A DNA stretch of 64,000 nucleotides from Methylococcales bacterium (GTDB taxonomy: Bacteria; Pseudomonadota; Gammaproteobacteria; Methylococcales; Methylomonadaceae): positions 1-64,000 of the forward strand of contig JAQURG010000015.1 in assembly GCA_028715725.1 (NCBI GenBank), read 5' to 3'. This document shows positions 1 to 8,356 of this stretch, one piece after another. Each line of letters opens with the position of its first letter. The first letter of the stretch is position 1. The notes beneath the pieces are model-generated. The model did no database searches, had not been told where the DNA came from, and saw only the letters and a list, made by a program, of their open reading frames with translations. Position numbers and translations under genes: made by a program.

Positions 1-146
1 GCAAAGTACGCTGCCGCCTTTTTTAACAAATCACGCTCCTCGGTCAGGCGGGCGTTTTCCTTTTCTAGACGCTTTAATTCTTCATAGAGATGATTGTCAG
101 TCCGAATAGTTTTATCGCTCTCTGTAGTTAACTTTAACCGGACAAA
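1..146 (-). pseudogene. IS3-family transposase OrfA, fragment
   Basis: The minus-strand frame reads as the C-terminal coiled-coil part of an IS3-family OrfA, with the characteristic run ELKRLEKENARLTEERDLLK followed by KAAAYFA. OrfA is the DNA-binding subunit, which precedes the integrase-like OrfB. The frame is open to the left window edge. It is closed upstream by an in-frame TAA at about 147-149, so the helix-turn-helix N-terminus is missing. It is therefore a 5'-truncated remnant, unless a frameshift upstream hides the rest. OrfB, if present, would lie outside the window. Confidence 0.7.
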
Positions 147-254
147 TTAAAAAATTAACATTGTATACGCCATGTTCGACTTTTTATTGAGTGGAAAGCA
201 TGACTGAACCCCTGTATGGTTGTTTTAGCGAAACGTAACATTTGGAGAACAGCC

Positions 255-512
255 ATGCCTATCGAAGACTTTTATCATTAATGTGTACTGTTGTGTGGAA
301 GATGGTTGCCGCCAGCTTGTGAAAACGCCCCTGCGCAGGCGTGGTTTTCAGCCAAATTAACGGACGGCGAGGTCATTACGATGGAAATCGTCGGTGAATT
401 TATCGGTAAAGACCAGGACAAAAGCGTCTGGCAGTATTTCCATAACCATTGGCATTCCTGGTTTCCCCATTTAGGCTCGCGCTCCAATTATGTGATCCAC
501 GGCTTGCAGTGA
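255..512 (+). pseudogene. IS4-like DDE transposase, N-terminal remnant with frameshifts
   Basis: Three reading frames in succession encode pieces of one transposase N-terminus. MPIEDF runs from the ATG at 255 and stops at 279. A second frame follows (VYCCVEDGCRQLVKTPLRR, up to a stop near 352). The third frame, KLTDGEVITMEIVGEFIGKD, runs through SVWQYFHNHWHSWFP to a stop at 512. Intact relatives carry these as one continuous segment before the catalytic DDE domain, which is absent here. At least two frameshifts and a 3' truncation show it is dead. A purine-rich site (TGGAGA, 243-248) precedes the ATG. Confidence 0.6.
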
Positions 513-538
513 AGAAATTCTCATTACCGATGATAATC

Positions 539-778
539 TCAATTATCCAAATGATGGCTATTCGCTTGATCGAAAGATTGTATAAGTAATTCTCTGTGGG
601 TCTTCATTGAAGTGCGTATTCTACGCAAAGCCGGCCATTCCAAACCCTGATCAGCATTACGTGACGCAATAGCCTTACCGGCTTTAGTTTTGGGACCCGT
701 CGAGCATTTCCATGGTTTCCAAGTTTGAATTAGCATTGATTGAAGTGCTCTGCGTTCCAAAGTCCAGCCGTTGGCCAT
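539..778 (-). CDS. conserved hypothetical protein, 79 aa
   Basis: A small basic protein with the pattern NGWTLERRALQ, then TWKPWKCSTGPKTKAGKA and SRNADQG. This 'NGWT...STGPKT.EGKA..SRNA' pattern recurs in small hypothetical proteins of proteobacteria that I recognise but cannot assign a function. Its ATG (776-778) lies inside the 3' end of the next gene upstream, so the two overlap by 95 bp in different frames. That overlapping arrangement is what I remember for this gene pair elsewhere, which supports both being real. No signal peptide or membrane segment is visible. Confidence 0.6.
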   Translation of the reverse strand: MANGWTLERRALQSMLIQTWKPWKCSTGPKTKAGKAIASRNADQGLEWPALRRIRTSMKTHRELLIQSFDQANSHHLDN

Positions 779-1286
779 GGGTATGCTCCAATAGTTCGTT
801 TTCCAAATTCGGTTTTGAGACGTCCTCGGTTGTACCGTTATTTACTTGAACCGCTTGACCAATATTGGTCTGGCGAACGACCGTTACAACCGGTGGATTT
901 TTGATAGTCGCCAGGGTTTGATATGTTTGGCAGCATTGTTTTTGTGCTTGGAAGGCTAACTTAAGGACAACGGTCTGCATGTCCAGACCTTGGGCTTTAA
1001 GTGCCTTGATCGCCAACGAATTAAATAAAGTGTCCAGCACCGCAACCTGGGCTGCAAGAGTTTCTTCAGCCCGATTCATATCACCCTTTTTGATCTGGTC
1101 GATTTGTGCTTCTAACTCTTCAGTAACGCTAAGCAAGTCAAGCTGGCCTAATACCCGATTGAAACAAGCAATCGTGTTTGCGGCGAGAAACTGGGACTTG
1201 ATAGCGGCTTTGGCCATCAAGGCTTTTCGGCTTGGAGTTGGATCATTTAAGTCATCTTTTTCGATTTTAGTTTCTGTTTTTGCCAT
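684..1286 (-). CDS. conserved hypothetical protein, ~200 aa
   Basis: An alpha-helical, Ala/Gln-rich soluble protein, partner of the downstream overlapping 79-aa gene. Visible segments are a charged N-terminus, then FNRVLGQLDLL, EETLAAQVAVLDTLFNSLA, LALKAQ-like KLAFQAQKQCCQT, and a C-terminal tail with VRQTNIGQAVQVNNG and NELLEHTHGQRLD. I recognise this as a recurrent protein family of unknown function often seen in accessory regions. The ATG at 1286 is preferred over an upstream in-frame one (1325) because GGAG lies 9 bases before it. Function is not assigned. Confidence 0.6.
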   Translation of the reverse strand: MAKTETKIEKDDLNDPTPSRKALMAKAAIKSQFLAANTIACFNRVLGQLDLLSVTEELEAQIDQIKKGDMNRAEETLAAQVAVLDTLFNSLAIKALKAQGLDMQTVVLKLAFQAQKQCCQTYQTLATIKNPPVVTVVRQTNIGQAVQVNNGTTEDVSKPNLENELLEHTHGQRLDFGTQSTSINANSNLETMEMLDGSQN

Positions 1287-1691
1287 AGGAATGAGCTCCA
1301 TTAAAACGCGGGGATAGGAAGACATTCTACTGTCACGATGGCGCGCAGTTGAAAATTACCAACTCTCCATGAAAACATTTTCACAGCAAAACTTATTGCT
1401 GTAATCGCAGTGGCTAAATCCTGTTTATTGACGCCGATGCCAAGCTAAAACCTGGATCTTTAATTCACTTGCTGTATTAAATGCCTAGCTTGACGTACAT
1501 TGTCCTACCCTCTGATTCGAAGTAGAGCATTCTGATTATACGGCTTTTACCATCGCCGATGCGCTTAAGCAAGACAATATCCTTCGATGTCTACGTCGAG
1601 GTATTAGCGCTAGTGTCCCGCACCTGCCTGCTGACGGTGAAGCGTAACCCATACTCGGTTCCTTGTCATTAGCCAACAGCAAAGCGACCCT
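1287..1691. other. gene-poor stretch, nothing recognised
   Basis: About 400 bp between two minus-strand genes. I see no ORF with protein-like character, no RNA gene and no strong terminator hairpin. It should hold the promoter for the hypothetical pair to its left, but no convincing -35/-10 pair stands out. Confidence 0.4.
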
Positions 1692-2801
1692 TCATCTTTC
1701 CGATGGGTTGATGTGGGTATCGAAAATGCCACTAACGGGAAGAATACTTAAGTTGTTTTGTACGGAGAGCCTGAGATCATTTTGCTTGACGACCGCTGCC
1801 CAATTCCGATATGGGACGGGTGGATCGTAAGTGTTGCTTGCCGGGTTGTAATGGCCAGAGATACCGGTTAAGGCTGCCATAGAGCTGGTCGCAGCAGCCT
1901 TTACACCATCGTCGGTTGCACGGGCTCCACCATAAAAATCATTGCCGGGCCAGGAAACATGATCCCAGGCCACGACACTGAATAGCAAACAATCACTAAA
2001 ATCATCGCCATCCTCTGCGTAATAGGTTGGCTCACAAAGTTGCGGTTTATCCGGGTTGCCTTGCATGAGTGGCTGGATTAGCAATGACAGTGCGCCGAAT
2101 TCGATGCGATCGTTCTGGCATTCATTGAAGGGGTCGAAGTAGACAGCCTTTACGTAGGACAGGCGCGCTGCGTGTTTCTGGAGTAAGGCAATAAAAGCAT
2201 CCTTGAGGTAAGCCCCCATCCGGCCGATAAAGGGTCCCGCAAACTGGCCGCAACCCAATCCGGGCATAGTAATTAATGCCTTTCTGGCTTCAGCTTTGGC
2301 TTGATCATTGGCGTATAGGAGCAGGGGTAACAGCCGCCGTTCATAAAGCGCCTGATAGGCGATCGGGTCGATTTGACCATTACGCGTGACTTCACCCCAG
2401 TCGGCAGGTACATTACCTGTGCCATTTCTTAATAAAGCGCCAGGAATGAAAAGCAGCATTGCCGTGAAGGGAGTCTTATGAACCTTCGGATTGAAGTGTT
2501 TACCATCGTCATAGACCTCGACATGAGTCGCCACGCCAATATCGCCGAGTATCGAGAGTTCGATTTGATTCCAGTCCTTGCCATTACCGTAAACACCGCT
2601 TTCTGCGAAGATCAGAGGCGGTTTGGTAGCGACGAGATGTTCGATGAAACTTTCAGTGCTGAGATTGAATATATCCTTGCCCTGTAATTCTTGCTGCAGA
2701 TAGGAGCCGGACAGTTGGGTAGAGGTGGATGCAAGGTTGCTACGATAGGCTTCCGCTTTTTCGTAGGCTTTAGGATGCATAAGTATGTGGTAAGGCGTCA
2801 T
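1692..2801 (-). CDS. possible macrodomain-like protein, 369 aa
   Basis: A soluble protein without signal peptide or membrane segments. The central part contains ITMPGLGCGQFAGPF, a glycine-rich loop similar in style to the ADP-ribose-binding loops of macrodomain/PARG-type proteins. A conserved-looking tract follows (FSDCLLFSVVAWDHVSWPGN, then DFYGGARATDDGVKAAATSS). I have seen such proteins only as hypotheticals. The macrodomain link is inference from the loop and from the neighbouring Nudix hydrolase, since both would act on ADP-ribose or nucleotide derivatives. The ATG at 2801 gives MTPYHILMHPKAY; the gene is isolated from its neighbours by about 170 bp upstream. Confidence 0.55.
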   Translation of the reverse strand: MTPYHILMHPKAYEKAEAYRSNLASTSTQLSGSYLQQELQGKDIFNLSTESFIEHLVATKPPLIFAESGVYGNGKDWNQIELSILGDIGVATHVEVYDDGKHFNPKVHKTPFTAMLLFIPGALLRNGTGNVPADWGEVTRNGQIDPIAYQALYERRLLPLLLYANDQAKAEARKALITMPGLGCGQFAGPFIGRMGAYLKDAFIALLQKHAARLSYVKAVYFDPFNECQNDRIEFGALSLLIQPLMQGNPDKPQLCEPTYYAEDGDDFSDCLLFSVVAWDHVSWPGNDFYGGARATDDGVKAAATSSMAALTGISGHYNPASNTYDPPVPYRNWAAVVKQNDLRLSVQNNLSILPVSGIFDTHINPSER

Positions 2802-2969
2802 TGCTGTTTCCGTGTTGGCGATTTAACATGAGGGAATGAGTGACAGGCTGTCCCATAACGGACTTAATCTGTAATAGTCAGCGTGTGACACTGATGCCAA
2901 TGTGAATGAACCATCAAACCCAGCCTTTTCGACTTCTTGCCGCCACTCGGTAATCGTCAGTGCGCACGT

Positions 2970-3512
2970 TCAGGAAGCATCGTCAGGTGCGGCCTGAAGT
3001 TTGGCAAATACTGACGTCAACAGCTCGTGTTCCTTGGCATGGTGCAGCACGGTGAATAGTTTTTCCTTTGGCACTAATAAGACGGCTTGGCTTTCCCAGC
3101 CCATCTTCCCGGGATCACCGATGATACGCCGAGCGAAATAGTAGCGAGTGACGCTGGCTGTCCTTTCAAAATCACCTATCCAGCCCAGTATCTCGATCTG
3201 CAAGCCTGACTCCTCGTAAGCTTCCTTGATGGCGGTTATCTGCGCATTCATGCCGGGTTCGATAGTACCTTTGGGGAAAGTAGCTTTATAGCCGCCAAAG
3301 GCATTCGTGGGCGCGACTAACCAAAAGCGGGTATCTGGCTCCCTTATTACCACTCCTGCGGCTAATTTCTTGCCATGTTTGGGTATCATTACGGGTTCAT
3401 TGCAACTGGCCTGACCGGTTACATGTACCCAACTATCCAAGGATTTGGGTGCCAATATCCAGGGTTTAATAGCTATACCATTCAGTGATTCTGGAGTTTT
3501 GCCATCGGGCAA
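2970..3512 (-). CDS. Nudix hydrolase
   Basis: Nudix proteins hydrolyse nucleoside diphosphates linked to another moiety. The box is at about residues 90-112: GTIEPGM, seven residues, then KEAYEESGL. The two metal-binding EE positions are kept, but the usual Glu before the spacer is Met and the usual Arg of REUXEE is Lys, so substrate or activity may differ. The start used is TTG at 3510-3512. The same frame stays open upstream for about 57 codons, to a stop near 3684-3686, with protein-like sequence (LQYLHPRFNDQG) but no ATG, so the true N-terminus is uncertain. It may be cotranscribed with the 96-aa gene just upstream. Confidence 0.75.
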   Translation of the reverse strand: MPDGKTPESLNGIAIKPWILAPKSLDSWVHVTGQASCNEPVMIPKHGKKLAAGVVIREPDTRFWLVAPTNAFGGYKATFPKGTIEPGMNAQITAIKEAYEESGLQIEILGWIGDFERTASVTRYYFARRIIGDPGKMGWESQAVLLVPKEKLFTVLHHAKEHELLTSVFAKLQAAPDDAS

Positions 3513-3676
3513 TACAACCGCTATTTTTGTTGAGTCAGCGAAATCTGATACCGGAGTAGCAATACTTGGATGGTGTATCGTTACTCTATTGCCCTGATCA
3601 TTAAAGCGTGGATGAAGGTATTGTAGGTTATCGATAGTTATGGCTTTTCCTCTGACATTTGCTGCGCCTCGGGGGG

Positions 3677-3967
3677 TTATTGTAATTGATCAGTCCAAAT
3701 CTCACGCAGGTTGATTACAGAGACGGTGACGGGTCCGGAAACAGGTGACAACTGTATATTACCGCTGACTGGCTGTAGAGCTGGCATGTACGATTCGCTC
3801 ACTGAGTCAAGTTCCCTGACAGAGAACGCATAAAACTGCATTGCCGCCCAATTTTTCGCATAGTCAGGATCATCGGCAGTACCACCTGAGAATGACCTAA
3901 AGAATTCATCGCGTTCCCGGCAAAAAATAAACACGCCTTCACAATTCTGCTTGTCATGGTAGGTCAA
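3677..3967 (-). CDS. hypothetical protein, 96 aa
   Basis: An unrecognised small protein (MTYHDKQNCEGVFIFCRERD, ending in LREIWTDQLQ). It is acidic and aromatic, with no signal peptide or membrane helix. Its stop lies next to the 5' end of the open frame leading into the Nudix gene, so the two could be translationally linked, or be one gene split by a single frameshift near 3680. The function is unknown. It might also be the surviving N-terminus of a larger protein. Confidence 0.4.
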   Translation of the reverse strand: MTYHDKQNCEGVFIFCRERDEFFRSFSGGTADDPDYAKNWAAMQFYAFSVRELDSVSESYMPALQPVSGNIQLSPVSGPVTVSVINLREIWTDQLQ

Positions 3968-4459
3968 AACATGATGTGGATGATGTTAAAATCCATTGGT
4001 ATTAGTCTAACTTGCTTCGGGCTCAAAGAGTGCAACCATATTAAAAAATTTATAATGGATCTGCTACTATTATTGGTACAAAGCGGACTTGTTTCAATCA
4101 CCTCTTGAACAATTTGGAGAAGCTCAAACGGTTCAAGCACTTCGACATGCTAACCGTGCATTAGCTATTTATCGGGCTTACTGTGATGATTGTTATACTT
4201 AATCGTATTACAAACAATTATCCTAACAGCAATAATAATCAGGCGTACTTAGCTTTTTTGTTAAAGCAAAGCCGCCGTTAACTCGTATGCCTGGAAAAAC
4301 AGCTTCAACATTTTTCCAATTTTACAAGAAAGAGCGTTAAAATTTACCAGCAGATTTTTTCTATCTTATTGTTTTTTAATGCTGACCGTCATCATTGACT
4401 GGAAAAAGCCGGTGCTGAAAGTGGTAAATTTTGGACGCTTTACATACGTGGAGTTTCAG

Positions 4460-4527
4460 GAATATGCTGAGTAGCGAGCGAAGGAGCCTAAAATATAGGT
4501 TTTTCGGTCTCTTCACTCAGCATATTC
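4460..4527. repeat. long hairpin, 13-bp perfect outer arms
   Basis: GAATATGCTGAGT at 4460-4472 is the exact reverse complement of ACTCAGCATATTC at 4515-4527. Inside it, CGAA/TTCG and CCTA/TAGG can pair further, so the 68-nt element could fold into one long interrupted stem. There is no T-run, so it is not a classical terminator. The right arm (CTCAGCATATTC) recurs at 4788-4799. It could be a small non-autonomous element, an RNA structure or a protein-binding site. Confidence 0.55.
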
Positions 4528-4640
4528 AATTCCCACGCAGTGATACAATCAGCTTATCATGTTCCTGGATAAGTCCTTCGTTTAAGATTGAGCGGCATGG
4601 CCGTGTGAGTTATCTGGTGTTTAAGATATGTTGTTAGCAT

Positions 4641-4678
4641 ACTGCCCTCCTTCAATTAGTGTAATGGAAGGAGGCAGT
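4641..4678. repeat. imperfect inverted repeat around a GGAGG site
   Basis: ACTGCCCTCCTTC (4641-4653) pairs with GAAGGAGGCAGT (4667-4678), leaving one bulged C and a 13-nt loop. The right arm contains a strong GGAGG followed closely by the ATG at 4682 of a 13-codon ORF. A transcript of this strand would therefore hide that ribosome-binding site in the stem. Its role is unknown. Confidence 0.45.
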
Positions 4679-4770
4679 AATATGCCGAGCAAATCAGTAA
4701 ATAGATCGGTGTTTACGGGATAATTCCAAAACGATTACTGCCGCGTCCTTGAATAGGATATTCCGCATAA

Positions 4771-4802
4771 CCTCGAATATTTGGCGCTCAGCATATTCGA
4801 GG
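4771..4802. repeat. 10-bp inverted repeat upstream of the helicase gene
   Basis: CCTCGAATAT (4771-4780) and ATATTCGAGG (4793-4802) form a perfect 10-bp stem with a 12-nt loop. The loop and right arm contain the CTCAGCATATTC motif also present in the hairpin at 4460-4527. It lies 80 bp before the helicase ATG, where an operator or leader hairpin would be expected. No T-run follows. Confidence 0.45.
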
Positions 4803-4881
4803 GATGAGTATAAATAGCCATATTTAAGAATAATCTCTAAAGTTCAAATTATAATTCGCTTCCCAACGGACATGGCACCCT

Positions 4882-6249
4882 ATGAAAAATGTTTTCGATT
4901 TCCGTGACGAACTGGTTTCAGATTACAGCTCTTTCTCACGTAGCTTCACACGCATAGCAGCTCCAGACATCAGCAAAGAAATTGAACGTCAATACGATGC
5001 AGGCCGCTACTGGCCGGAAGCGTTGATTCAAATAAACCCCAATTACCAGCGCAAAACGACAGTTCAGCAACTCGCTGAGCAGGGCATTCTGCATAAAAAA
5101 TGTTCTGATATTTTCCAAGTGGGCAAGTTAGAGCATAACCCACAACCGTTACACCTTTATACGCACCAACTGCAAGCCATAGCCAAGGCACAATCCGGCC
5201 AAAGCTATGTTGTAACGACGGGTACTGGTTCGGGTAAATCGCTGTCTTTCTTTATTCCGGTAATCGACAAAATACTTCAAGATAAAGCAAATGATGGTGT
5301 TGCCAAAACGCGAGCCATTGTCATTTACCCCATGAACGCGCTGGCGAACAGTCAGCTTGAGGAATTAAATAAATTTTTGTATGGCTATGCTGATGCTGAA
5401 CGGCCATTTAGCGTCGCTCGTTACACTGGACAGGAATCCAGGGCAGAACGTGAAGCGATCGCCGAAAATCCACCAGATATTCTGCTGACCAATTTCATGA
5501 TGCTTGAGCTCATACTGACGCGTTATGAGGATACTGATCGCCGTGTTGTCGAGCATTGTAAAGGACTCAATTTTTTAATCCTTGACGAACTGCATACCTA
5601 TAGAGGGCGTCAAGGTGCCGATGTTGCTTTGCTGGTTCGCCGGTTACGCGAACGCTTGCACGCCGAACAGATGATTTGTATTGGTACCTCGGCAACCATG
5701 TCGAGCACTGGCAGCAAAGATGACCAGATGAAAACGGTAGCTGAAGTTTCCAGCAAGTTATTTGGCACCTTGGTCTCTGCCAACGACATTATCCGTGAAA
5801 CGCTTGAACGTGTTACCGACCCTTCCAGGGATGTCGCAGCGATTCGGACTTTGCTATTGGAGTCACTTGCCAGAACGTCCTTTAAATGGTCAACCTTTGA
5901 AGACTTTCAAAGCGATCCGCTCGCGATTTGGGTAGAATTGAATCTGGGCATTGAGTTACCTGTTGATAGCGAACCCGTTCGTGCAAAACCCATCAGTTTG
6001 TCAGAAGCAGCCGCTCGATTAGCTCAAGATGCTTTCTGTACTTTGGAAATTGCAAAAGCGGGATTGCAAAAATTCCTTATAGCGGCCCAGCACGATGTAA
6101 CAACTCCGCAAGGTCAACCACCCTTTGCATTTAAGCTGCATCAATTTATTAGCGGCCCCGGCAAAGTTCATGCAACGCAGTGGCCGAGCTGGCCGATCAG
6201 GTCAGCAAGCCTTAGTCATCACTTATTGCGCCGCGTTAAGTCCTCATGA
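4882..6249 (+). pseudogene. YprA/DUF1998-type DEAD/DEAH helicase, N-terminal part
   Basis: First gene of the defence operon. Its first 100 residues are a family-specific leader. Walker A is VTTGTGSGKS at residues 111-120, the DEAH-type Walker B is DELH at 235-238 (FLILDELHTYRGRQ), and motif III-like GTSATMS follows. The first RecA domain is intact up to KLHQFISGPGKV near residue 425. After that the frame leaves the family sequence and stops at 6249. The rest of the protein continues in another frame, beginning at helicase motif VI. Most of the second RecA domain (hundreds of residues in relatives) is therefore missing, with the junction near 6160-6172. As it stands it cannot be a working helicase. 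A collapsed assembly is the alternative explanation. Confidence 0.75.
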
Positions 6250-8356
6250 TCAATGGTTTTTCCATAATGCCGACAAAATGGTTTACGGCATCGTCAAACC
6301 CCCTACCTTGGATTTGGCTAACCGTGATTTGGTGGAAAGTCATTTACACGCCGTATGGCTGGCCTGTTGCGAAGTAGAGCTGGAAAACTGTATCGCTCCG
6401 CTGGTTGATTTGGAAAAGCCGGACAAACCTATCAAGCCTGAACTGCTTGCTCGTCTGAGCGACAAGGATTCTCTAGTCAAAGCCAGAAATGCTGCCACGC
6501 GCGTTATCGCCCAATTGCAAACCGAGCTGAAGGATACTAACTGGTTCAATAGCGACTATGTTAAGCAGGTTATTAATGACTCGCCCAAAGCGTTTGCGAA
6601 TGCCCTGGAACGCTGGCGAACGTTGTTTGATGCAACCCGCAAGCAAATGGAAATGGCTGACAGCATCGTCAAAAGCCATACTGCATCGCACAGCGAACGT
6701 GAAAATGCCCGCCGGCGTTACGGTGACGCGGCACGTCAATACACCGTGTTATTAAAAACAGGCAATACGCAAAATTCCGATTTTTATACCTATCGTTATT
6801 TGGCAAGCCAGGGCTTTTTACCGGGCTACAATTTTCCACGACTCCCACTCATGGCCTGGATTCCTGCACGCGGAGGCGCAAATAGCAGTGGCAAGGATGA
6901 TAACGGAAGTATGGTGAGTCGCCCGCGTTTTCTGGCACTGTCAGAATTCGGCCCGCGCAGCCTGATATACCACGAAGGCCAGATGTATCGTGTGGTTCGT
7001 GCCAAACTCAATGTAGGCTCGGCGGATCATGTTTCCGGAAACAGTACCTTGGGTACAGTATCAGCGCGTATCTGTAGCCAATGCGGATATGGTCATCTGG
7101 GCGAAGACCAGGAATCAGAACCAATGGCAAACTGCTGCGAAAATTGCGGCGCATTACTCACCGAGCATGATTGGGTCAATCAACTGTACCGTATTGAAAC
7201 CGTTGAGACTATTGCAGTGGAACGCATTTCAATCAACGATGAAGAACGTCAACGCCAGGGCTATGAATTACAAACCACCTATCGGTTTCTACCGGGCTCG
7301 GATGGTGTGGTACAAAAACATGAAGCGCATGTTGTCCATCATGGTGAAGTGTTTTGCGTCATGACCTACTCACCTGCGGCACGAATTTGGCGTATCAACC
7401 GAGGTTGGCGGCGGCGCAAGGATAAAAATCAGCTAGGCTTTTACATCAATCCGATTACAGGTGTATGGAGTAAGCAGGACGATCCGAATAAGGACGATGG
7501 GGCTGAAAACGATGAGGCATTACTCGATAAAGTACCCAATCAACGCATTGTTCCGTTTGTGGAAGATCATCGTAATATCCTGATTCTTGCCCCGGTAAAA
7601 CCCTTGTCTCTGGCAGCTATGGCGACTTTACAGGCAGCGCTTAAACGCGGCATTGAACAGACTTTCCAAATTGAGGAATCAGAACTGGTTGTAGAGCCTT
7701 TGCCAACGGCCGATAATCGCCAGGCGTTATTGTTTTATGAAGCAGCGGAAGGTGGCGCGGGTGTTCTGACTCGCTTAGCCACTGAGCCAACCAGTCTGGC
7801 AATAGTGGCTAGCGCTGCGCTTCGCGTGATGCATTTTGACACCCTGGAAAACGTTTCAAGCGCTGAGGAACTCGAACAGCATGAACAATGTAACGCTGAA
7901 GGTGAACGTACTTGCGAAGCGGGTTGTTACCAATGTCTCTTGTCCTATTTCAAGCAGCCTGACCATGATCATATCGACAGGCGCAACCCGGATGCTTTGC
8001 AGTTGTTAATAGCGCTCGTCAATGCCAATGTCACTTCGATTAATGACGAAGATCAAGCGTCAAAACAGCAAGCCACTGAAAATGGGTTACTTGGCGCATG
8101 GCTTGCAGCATTGCAGGCACGGCATCTAAGACAACCCGATGCAACCGGAGTCTCCATCAATCAAGGACAAGCCATTGCAGCCGGACAATATAAAAGCCAG
8201 CGCATTCTGGTATTTTTAGAAACCCTGGCAAACGAGATAAGAACCCAATTGGAAGATAAAGGCTGGCAAGTGCTGGATTTTTCAAACCCTACCCAATGGC
8301 TTGGTTTATTTGAACAATACGTCGAGCTACTTGGTAAACAAGAGAACAATTCATGA
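6125..8356 (+). pseudogene. YprA/DUF1998-type helicase, C-terminal part
   Basis: Continues the helicase in a second frame. The first ATG is at 6170, leading into FMQRSGRAGRSGQQALVITY, which is helicase motif VI. Further on are a four-cysteine zinc site (ICSQCGYGH and CCENCGALL) and the DUF1998/MZB signature ending in CEAGCYQCLLSYFKQPDHDH. The last ~60 residues (ILVFLETLANEIRTQLEDKG, then WQVLDF) look like a small degenerate nuclease-like or terminal domain; that reading is only inference. Its stop overlaps the start of the SNF2 gene (ATGA at 8353-8356). Known relatives (YprA/MrfA, DrmA/DrmB, DruE) act in DNA repair and phage defence. Confidence 0.75.

Larger units (their letters stand above)
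3968..4881. other. gene-poor stretch with inverted repeats and an ORF scrap
   Basis: About 900 bp without a convincing gene. It carries the three inverted repeats listed separately. On the plus strand an open frame of about 46 codons ends at the TAA near 4199-4201 (contains KADLFQSPLEQFGEAQTVQA and RHANRALAIYRAY). It has no start codon and looks like a scrap of a lost gene I cannot name. A 13-codon ORF with a good GGAGG site begins at the ATG at 4682. The stretch must also hold the promoter for the helicase operon that starts at 4882. Confidence 0.4.

Noticed and set aside
979..1317. A 112-aa plus-strand ORF opposite the ~200-aa hypothetical gene
   Set aside because: The minus-strand frame carries the conserved family segments and a ribosome-binding site; the plus-strand frame is its shadow.
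4431..4637. A 68-aa plus-strand ORF
   Set aside because: It spans the long hairpin at 4460-4527, has no ribosome-binding site and no protein-like character.
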